Assembly (NCBI GenBank): GCA_947455805.1
Contig: CANGSN010000247.1
Location: 1 to 5,364 of the forward strand
DNA: 5,364 nt
From: Planctomycetota bacterium
GTDB taxonomy: Bacteria > Planctomycetota > UBA1135 > UBA2386
Direction: 5' to 3'
Shown piece after piece: positions 1-5,364 of this stretch (the first letter of the stretch is position 1; every line of letters starts with the position of its first letter). Below the pieces are notes generated by a model that searched no databases, had not been told where the DNA came from, and worked only from the letters and a program-made list of their open reading frames with translations. The position numbers were made by a program, and so were the translations under genes.

Positions 1-636
1 GACCTGCTGGCCGTCGAGAAGAACCTGTTCGCCAACCGCTCGCACTGGCTCGTCAACGAGATCGTGCGGCAGATGGCGCGCACGCTGCGCCGCTTCGACC
101 TGATGTCGCGCTCGATGTACGCGATGGTCGACGGCGACAGCTGCACCGCCGGTGCGTTCCTCGAACTGACCCTCGCCTGCGACCGCGTCTACGCGCTCGA
201 CAGCGACAAGGTCGAGTTCGCGGTCGGCCCGCTGAGCGCCGGCCTGCTGCCGATGAGCCACGGCATGACGCGCCTCTGCAACCGCTTCCTGGCGCAGCCG
301 GAACAGGGCCAGAAGCTCGCGGCCGAGATGCCGCGGCTGTCGGCCGCCGAAGCCGACGAGCAAGGCCTGTGCACCTACCTGCTCGACCCGGTGGACTGGG
401 CCGACGACACCCGCATCGCCCTGGAAGAACGCGCCTCGCTGTCGCCCGACGCGCTCACTGGCATGGAGGCCTCGCTGCGCTTCGCCGGTGCCGAGAACTG
501 CGACAGCAAGATCTTCGGCCGTCTCAGCGCGTGGCAGAACTGGATCTTCACGCGTCCGAACGCGACCGGCGACGAAGGCGCGTTGACGCGCTACGGCGCG
601 CCCGAGAGCGCCAAGTTCGACTGGCGCCGCACCTGA
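1..636 (+). CDS. boxC: 2,3-epoxybenzoyl-CoA dihydrolase BoxC, C-terminal part (5' end outside window)
   Basis: This is the last 211 residues of BoxC, open from base 1 with no start in view. The family is about 550 residues long, so roughly 60% lies upstream. BoxC is a cytoplasmic crotonase-superfamily enzyme that hydrolytically opens 2,3-epoxybenzoyl-CoA to 3,4-didehydroadipyl-CoA semialdehyde and formate. The segment begins with the family stretch DLLAVEKNLFANRSHWLV. A crotonase-like motif AGAFLELTLACD follows at partial residues 50-61, then GPLSAGLLPMSHGMTRL near 76-92. The very conserved tail contains ERASLSPDALTGMEASLRFA (143-162) and KIFGRLSAWQNWIFTRPNA (170-188). Nothing in this part looks broken. 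It lies 42 bases upstream of boxB on the same strand, so the two are probably cotranscribed. The identification rests on remembered family sequence. An unrelated enoyl-CoA hydratase is unlikely because the tail motifs are specific to BoxC. Confidence 0.93.
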   Translation, partial: DLLAVEKNLFANRSHWLVNEIVRQMARTLRRFDLMSRSMYAMVDGDSCTAGAFLELTLACDRVYALDSDKVEFAVGPLSAGLLPMSHGMTRLCNRFLAQPEQGQKLAAEMPRLSAAEADEQGLCTYLLDPVDWADDTRIALEERASLSPDALTGMEASLRFAGAENCDSKIFGRLSAWQNWIFTRPNATGDEGALTRYGAPESAKFDWRRT

Positions 637-667
637 GCGGCGCGCAACCACAGCATTCACCCGACCG

Positions 668-673
668 AAGGAA
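668..673 (+). promoter_or_regulatory. Shine-Dalgarno site of boxB
   Basis: The purine run AAGGAA lies 5 bases before the ATG at 679. It is the only clear Shine-Dalgarno sequence in front of any gene in this window, and it supports 679 as the boxB start. The encoded N-terminus also matches the usual BoxB beginning (a short acidic stretch followed by IPNNV). Confidence 0.75.
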
Positions 674-678
674 CACCC

Positions 679-2097
<1,419 letters not shown>

Positions 2098-2143
2098 TCG
2101 AGACCCACGGCTCGGCGCGCGCACGCCGACTCGACACGATCCC

Positions 2144-2172
2144 ACGGTCCACGCCCCTTCGGCGTGGACCGT
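2144..2172 (+). terminator. 12-bp hairpin between boxB and the ferredoxin gene (terminator or attenuator)
   Basis: ACGGTCCACGCC (2144-2155) pairs perfectly with GGCGTGGACCGT (2161-2172) around the five-base loop CCTTC. It lies 46 bases after the boxB stop and ends 20 bases before the ferredoxin ATG. The downstream bases (TCGCATTCC) contain no proper T-tract. It may therefore be a weak intrinsic terminator, an attenuator, or a structure that protects the 3' end of boxC-boxB mRNA. The stem is certain from the sequence; the role is inferred. Confidence 0.6.
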
Positions 2173-2192
2173 TCGCATTCCCGAACCGTCCG

Positions 2193-2528
2193 ATGACCAA
2201 CCGACTCTGCTATGTCTGCGAAGGCGGCGACTGCACCGAAAAGGGCAGCGGCGACGTCTTCGACAAGCTCCGCGACCTGATCAAGCAGTCCGATCCGAAC
2301 CAGGAGCGCATCAAGATCCGGCGCTACCCGTGCTTCGGCGCCTGCGACCAGGGCATCAACGTCACGCTCTATCCCGACAAGATCTTCTACAGCAAGGTCA
2401 CCGAGGCCGACCTGCCGGAGATCGCCGCACACATCGAGGGCAAGGGCGAGCCGGTGAAGCGCCTGACGGGCAAGTGCCAGCCCGACGTCGAGCAGATCAT
2501 CTGGGACATGCTCGACAGCCCTTACTGA
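2193..2528 (+). CDS. thioredoxin-fold [2Fe-2S] ferredoxin
   Basis: This is a 111-residue single-domain protein of the thioredoxin-like [2Fe-2S] ferredoxin family (Aquifex Fd4 / NuoE-like fold), probably a cytoplasmic one-electron carrier. The likely cluster ligands are C9, C14, C47 and C51, with the family pattern C-x4-C-x32-C-x3-C; the first spacing is short, as in many bacterial members. CFGACDQG (47-54) is followed by a typical YPDKIFYSKVTEADLPEIAAHI (60-81 region) and then GEPVKRL (85-91). C6 and C95 are extra cysteines outside the ligand set. The start MTNRLCYVCEGG matches the family N-terminus. No Shine-Dalgarno sequence is visible, and a hairpin ends just 20 bases upstream. It lies 95 bases after boxB on the same strand, so it may carry electrons in the box pathway or serve another redox enzyme; the sequence does not decide this. 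The stop codon lies within the next hairpin. Confidence 0.88.
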   Translation: MTNRLCYVCEGGDCTEKGSGDVFDKLRDLIKQSDPNQERIKIRRYPCFGACDQGINVTLYPDKIFYSKVTEADLPEIAAHIEGKGEPVKRLTGKCQPDVEQIIWDMLDSPY

Positions 2529-2563
2529 TCGACGCTGGCCCGCAGGGCCAGCATCGATCAGTA
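2523..2563 (+). terminator. long near-perfect hairpin overlapping the ferredoxin stop codon
   Basis: TACTGATCGA-C-GCTGGCCC (2523-2541) pairs with GGGCCAGC-A-TCGATCAGTA (2545-2563) across a three-base GCA loop. That gives 18 pairs with a single C/A mismatch. The TGA stop (2526-2528) is inside the left arm. No T-run follows on either strand, so it is not a textbook intrinsic terminator. It is still the strongest structure in the gap and the natural 3' boundary of the ferredoxin transcript. Because it is a palindrome, it could act on both strands. Confidence 0.65.
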
Positions 2564-2573
2564 CGACCTCTCG

Positions 2574-2637
2574 GCAATGCCGCAACGCGGCGAACCTCCG
2601 CGGGCGATGGACGCCGTTGGCGCCGCTGCGGCATTGC
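2574..2637. repeat. imperfect 64-base palindrome in the intergenic gap
   Basis: GCAATGCCGCA (2574-2584) is the exact reverse complement of TGCGGCATTGC (2627-2637). After a two-base bulge (AC, 2585-2586) the pairing continues with GCGGCG (2587-2592) against CGCCGC (2621-2626). This leaves a 28-base loop containing a small GGCG/CGCC stem. It begins 10 bases after the previous hairpin. It could be a REP-type element, a structured non-coding RNA, or part of a complex 3' boundary. A single copy in this window does not decide. The rest of the gap, 2638-2820, shows no further clear structure and no supported gene. Confidence 0.5.
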
Positions 2638-2714
2638 TTGGCCGGCAACGCCGCGGACCACGAATCGCCGGGCACAGCGCATGCGGCGCACCGCGCTTGC
2701 CCAGGACAGCCTCC

Positions 2715-2743
2715 TTGACCGGGCTGCACGCTCCACCGAGCAT
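2715..2743 (+). promoter_or_regulatory. weak candidate sigma-70 promoter for the FHA-Lon gene
   Basis: TTGACC (2715-2720) matches five of six bases of the -35 consensus and is followed after 17 bases by GAGCAT, a poor -10 element with three of six matches. The position, about 75 bases before the ATG at 2821 and beyond the hairpins, is where a promoter would be expected. In DNA this GC-rich such matches arise by chance, so this is only a candidate. Confidence 0.2.
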
Positions 2744-2820
2744 CGGCAAGCTCGCGACGCGCAGGTCACGCGACCGTCGCCGCGGCCAATCTCGTCCCGG
2801 GCATCCGCCCCGCGCCACTC

Positions 2821-5253
2821 ATGAGCAATCCGAGCTTCGTCCTGCGCATCACGCGCGCCAATCAGGCCCCGTCCGAAACCGAATACACCCAGGCGAAGCT
2901 GACGGTCGGGCGCGAGGTCGGCGACATCGTCCTGCGCGACCCGGGCAGCTCGAGCAAGCACGCGGAGATCCTGTTCGCCGACGGCATCGTCAAGCTGCGC
3001 GACGTCGGCAGCACCAACGGCACCTGGGCCGGTCCACGCAAGGTCGCCGACGAGGTGATGGCGTCGGGCGTCGTCTACACGATGGGCGGCAGCACGATCG
3101 AACTGGTCGCCGTGAAGGGCGTCGAGCCGGTGCGCACGATGGTGATGGCGGGCCCGAAGGGCAGCGCACCCGCGGCGCAGGTCGGCACCGCGATCCAGCC
3201 GCGGCCCGAGGCGCCGAAGCCGGCGACGCCGGTCGTGGCTACGAGCAGCACAGGCAGTAGCAGCAGCAGTGCCGGCATGTCCGCGCAGCAGAAGAAGAAC
3301 CTGCTGATCGGCGGCGTCGCCGTGGCGGTCGGCCTCGGCTTGTTCTTCGCGTTCCGCGGCGGCAGCGAGCCGACGACGGGCGGCGGCGGCAAGTCCGCGG
3401 TGACCGCCAAGCTGACCGCGCAGCGCGAAGCCCAGGTCAAGGCGGTGTGGTTCAAGGGCCCGGTCGGCCCGCAGGCCAGCGGTGGCACGTCGCCGACCAG
3501 CGTGCGCATCTCGCCGAACGACAAGGGCCGCGCCTCGGTCGGCACGACCGAGCAGTTCGCCGGTGGTGCCGGCAACCAGTGGAAGACCGCGACCTGGCTG
3601 GCGGCGTTCAGCGCCAGCCAGCTGACCGGCCGCAACTTGACCGACCACGAGTTCCTGGTCGGCACCGGCGGCCACATCGACGGCCCGTCGGCCGGCATGC
3701 TGATGACGGCGACGATGGTCGCCCTGCTGCGCGGCAAGACGCCGCGCGCCGACACGACGATGACCGGCACCATCAACCCCGACGGCTCGGCCGGGCCGGT
3801 CGGCGGCATCGTGCAGAAGATGGACGGTGCGTCGAAGGACGGCATCAAGCGCTTCGGCTTCCCGATGGGCGCGCGCAACCACCAGGACCTGCGCACCGGG
3901 CGCAGCGTCGACCTGGTCGAGGCCGGCAAGGAGTTCGGGCTCGAGGTGCGCGAGATCCACGATGTGTTCGAGGCCTACGAGTTCCTGACCGACGACAAGC
4001 TCGAACGCCCGACCGCGGTCGCCGAGAGCGAGATGGACCTCGACGGCGAGACGTCGGCGCGGCTGCGCAGCAAGAGCGAGAAGTGGCGCGCGCGGCTCGA
4101 CAGCGAGATCGCGAACATCAGCGTGTTCGCGCGCGATCTCGGCGACCTGAAGCAGCGCATCACGCCGATCGCGGCGCAGGCGGACGAGCTGTTCAAGAAG
4201 GCGAAGGCGCTGGAGAGCAGCGACTATCTGGCTGCGGCGTTCGAGAGCTACGTCGGCGCCGCGGTGCTCGCCGGCATCACCAAGGACGCCGCCCGCTTCC
4301 TGCAAGCCGCGGCGAAACAGGACTTCGAGGCCCTGGTGGCGCAGGTGCGCGCGTCGGCGAGCGTGAAGGGCCAGCTGAGCGCGACGATCAGCGAGGCCGA
4401 AGCCCTCGCCAGGCGCAAGACCGGCGGCGGCCAGATCAACACGCTGCGCGCCTACCAGTCCGCGGTCATCGCCGATGCCTACACGTCGATGGCGGACGGC
4501 GCCGTCGAAACCGTCGACTTCCTGCTCGACAAGAAGAAGAAGGGCACGCTGAAGACGGAGGAGGAAGAGAACCTGCCCAACCTCATGTTCCAGGCGATCA
4601 CCTACTACAGCATCGCGAAGACCATGCTCGACGTCGCCGAGGACCAGAAGGACTTCGGTGGCGAAGAGGGCCAATCGGCCCCGATCGCGCCGGAGACGAT
4701 CGGCAACTTCGCCGCCGCCTACGGTTCGGCGGCCGGCGCGGTGCTGCAGTACCTCGAGTCGCTGACGCTCGAGGACGCCGCGCGCGAAGCCGGCGTCGAC
4801 AAGGCGACCGCGCAGCAGCGCTTCGCCGCCAACGACGACGCCTACCTGATCGCGTCGCGCGCCGTGCGCCTTGCCGAGGGCATCACCGGCACCAAGAACG
4901 AGAACAACCTGCTGCGCCTGGCCGCCGGATCGACGGCGTTCCTGCGCGGCGCTTCGCTCGTCAACAAGTACTACTCGCTCGGCGGCGTGAAGGACGAGCA
5001 GGGCACGCTGACGCTGACCAACCGCAAGGCGCTGTCGGCGCAGCTCGACCTCGGTCGGCAGCTGGCGCGCGAAGCGGCCGCGAAGGCGAAGAAGGCGTCG
5101 GGCTTCGTACCGGTCGCGGCGCGCATCGCCTACCAGCTGGGCGTCGCCAAGCGCGAAGGCGACGACGAGGAGAAGCTGGCGGCGCTCGAGGCGTTCTGGG
5201 AGAGCGCGTTCTGGAGCGAACTCGCCGCGACGGCGACGCCGGCGAAGAAGTGA
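2821..5253 (+). CDS. membrane-anchored FHA domain / Lon-like (S16) serine protease fusion
   Basis: This 810-residue protein has a rare architecture. Residues 6-96 form an FHA phosphothreonine-binding domain (G30-R31, S44-S45-K46-H47, then D61-V-G-S-T-N-G-T68). Residues 100-158 are a Pro/Ala/Ser-rich linker with a Ser/Thr run at 141-150. KKN is followed by a single hydrophobic helix at 161-178. Residues about 195-395 resemble the Lon protease domain. The nucleophile motif DGPSAG gives S290. MTGTINPDGSAGPVGGI (314-330) is followed by K333, exactly 43 residues after the serine, as in the S679/K722 dyad of E. coli Lon. No Walker motifs or AAA+ domain are present, so cleavage would be ATP-independent. 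The remainder (about 405-810) is Ala-rich, charged and helical, with no family I recognise. The lack of a signal peptide and the KK before the helix predict a cytoplasmic FHA domain and an extracytoplasmic protease. The ATG is the only possible start after an in-frame stop at 2716, yet it has no Shine-Dalgarno sequence. The substrate is unknown. Confidence 0.88.
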   Translation: MSNPSFVLRITRANQAPSETEYTQAKLTVGREVGDIVLRDPGSSSKHAEILFADGIVKLRDVGSTNGTWAGPRKVADEVMASGVVYTMGGSTIELVAVKGVEPVRTMVMAGPKGSAPAAQVGTAIQPRPEAPKPATPVVATSSTGSSSSSAGMSAQQKKNLLIGGVAVAVGLGLFFAFRGGSEPTTGGGGKSAVTAKLTAQREAQVKAVWFKGPVGPQASGGTSPTSVRISPNDKGRASVGTTEQFAGGAGNQWKTATWLAAFSASQLTGRNLTDHEFLVGTGGHIDGPSAGMLMTATMVALLRGKTPRADTTMTGTINPDGSAGPVGGIVQKMDGASKDGIKRFGFPMGARNHQDLRTGRSVDLVEAGKEFGLEVREIHDVFEAYEFLTDDKLERPTAVAESEMDLDGETSARLRSKSEKWRARLDSEIANISVFARDLGDLKQRITPIAAQADELFKKAKALESSDYLAAAFESYVGAAVLAGITKDAARFLQAAAKQDFEALVAQVRASASVKGQLSATISEAEALARRKTGGGQINTLRAYQSAVIADAYTSMADGAVETVDFLLDKKKKGTLKTEEEENLPNLMFQAITYYSIAKTMLDVAEDQKDFGGEEGQSAPIAPETIGNFAAAYGSAAGAVLQYLESLTLEDAAREAGVDKATAQQRFAANDDAYLIASRAVRLAEGITGTKNENNLLRLAAGSTAFLRGASLVNKYYSLGGVKDEQGTLTLTNRKALSAQLDLGRQLAREAAAKAKKASGFVPVAARIAYQLGVAKREGDDEEKLAALEAFWESAFWSELAATATPAKK

Positions 5254-5262
5254 GCGGCGGTC

Positions 5263-5286
5263 GCGGTCGCCCCCGCAGGCGACCGC
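5263..5286 (+). terminator. hairpin just after the FHA-Lon gene
   Basis: GCGGTCGCC (5263-5271) pairs perfectly with GGCGACCGC (5278-5286) around the loop CCCGCA, nine bases after the stop codon. An alternative 10-bp register pairs 5255-5264 with 5279-5288. No T-tract follows, so termination is plausible from position but not proven by sequence. Confidence 0.45.
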
Positions 5287-5310
5287 CGGACGGGTGATGG
5301 CGGCACGGCT

Positions 5311-5333
5311 GGCGGCGGCACGCAGCCGCCGCC
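5311..5333 (+). repeat. second GC-only hairpin downstream of FHA-Lon
   Basis: GGCGGCGGC (5311-5319) pairs with GCCGCCGCC (5325-5333) around the loop ACGCA. The arms are simple GGC/GCC triplets, which are common in such GC-rich DNA. It could reinforce the preceding hairpin as a transcription end or be a chance structure. From 5334 to the window end nothing else is supported. Confidence 0.3.
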
Positions 5334-5364
5334 GCGGCCCACTTGCCCGCCTTCTCGCCCAGCA

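Noticed and set aside
2558..2818. 86-codon minus-strand frame in the gap before FHA-Lon
   Set aside because: Its composition is Arg/Pro/Ala-rich and it overlaps the palindromes. It has no family signal or ribosome-binding site, so it is probably chance openness in GC-rich DNA.
3243..3270. AGC/AGT triplet run resembling a microsatellite
   Set aside because: It encodes the Ser-rich linker between the FHA domain and the membrane helix. Such low-complexity linkers are ordinary and the run is short and interrupted.
2497..4674. Very long open frame (725 codons) on the minus strand opposite the FHA-Lon gene
   Set aside because: Its translation is Arg/Ala/Leu/Gly/Asp-rich with no domain. It mirrors the G/C third-position bias of the + strand gene, whose FHA and Lon motifs are unambiguous.
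3447..5297. 616-codon + strand open frame overlapping the FHA-Lon gene in another frame
   Set aside because: It is an Arg-rich out-of-frame shadow of high-GC coding sequence with no recognisable motif.
5297..5364. ATG at 5297 beginning MAARLAAARSRRRG and open to the window end
   Set aside because: It has no clear ribosome-binding site, its low-complexity Ala/Arg peptide is encoded by the GGC/GCC hairpin, and too little sequence is present to judge.

Overview
The window comes from a high-GC (roughly two-thirds G+C by eye) aerobic bacterium that degrades benzoate or other aromatics through the benzoyl-CoA epoxide ('box') pathway. All supported genes are on the + strand, and codon third positions are strongly G/C. 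The box genes would fit a betaproteobacterium. However, the FHA-plus-protease gene and the parts of BoxB that differ from the Azoarcus/Thauera type as I remember it make a myxobacterial or other deltaproteobacterial-type host at least as likely. That assignment is inference only.

Left part (1-2097): the 3' portion of boxC (2,3-epoxybenzoyl-CoA dihydrolase), then complete boxB (diiron benzoyl-CoA 2,3-epoxidase), 42 bases apart with a clear Shine-Dalgarno for boxB. BoxB makes the epoxide and BoxC opens and cleaves the ring, releasing formate. The third component, the reductase BoxA, is not in the window.

Middle (2098-2820): a 12-bp hairpin follows boxB. Next comes a short gene for a thioredoxin-fold [2Fe-2S] ferredoxin, whose stop codon lies inside a long, almost perfect 21-position hairpin. 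A second imperfect palindrome follows in a 292-base gap with no convincing gene.

Right part (2821-5253): one 810-residue gene encodes an unusual protein. It has an N-terminal FHA phosphothreonine-binding domain, a Ser-rich linker, a single membrane helix, a Lon-type (S16) serine protease domain with an intact Ser290/Lys333 dyad but no AAA+ ATPase, and about 400 residues of unrecognised, mostly helical sequence. The predicted topology puts the FHA domain in the cytoplasm and the protease outside the inner membrane. This is the most interesting item in the window: it could couple Ser/Thr-kinase signalling to extracytoplasmic proteolysis. Two GC-rich hairpins follow it (5254-5364) and no supported gene begins before the window ends.

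The box genes and the ferredoxin could form one redox/catabolic unit. The FHA-Lon gene lies behind strong hairpins and a long gap, so it is probably a separate transcription unit.
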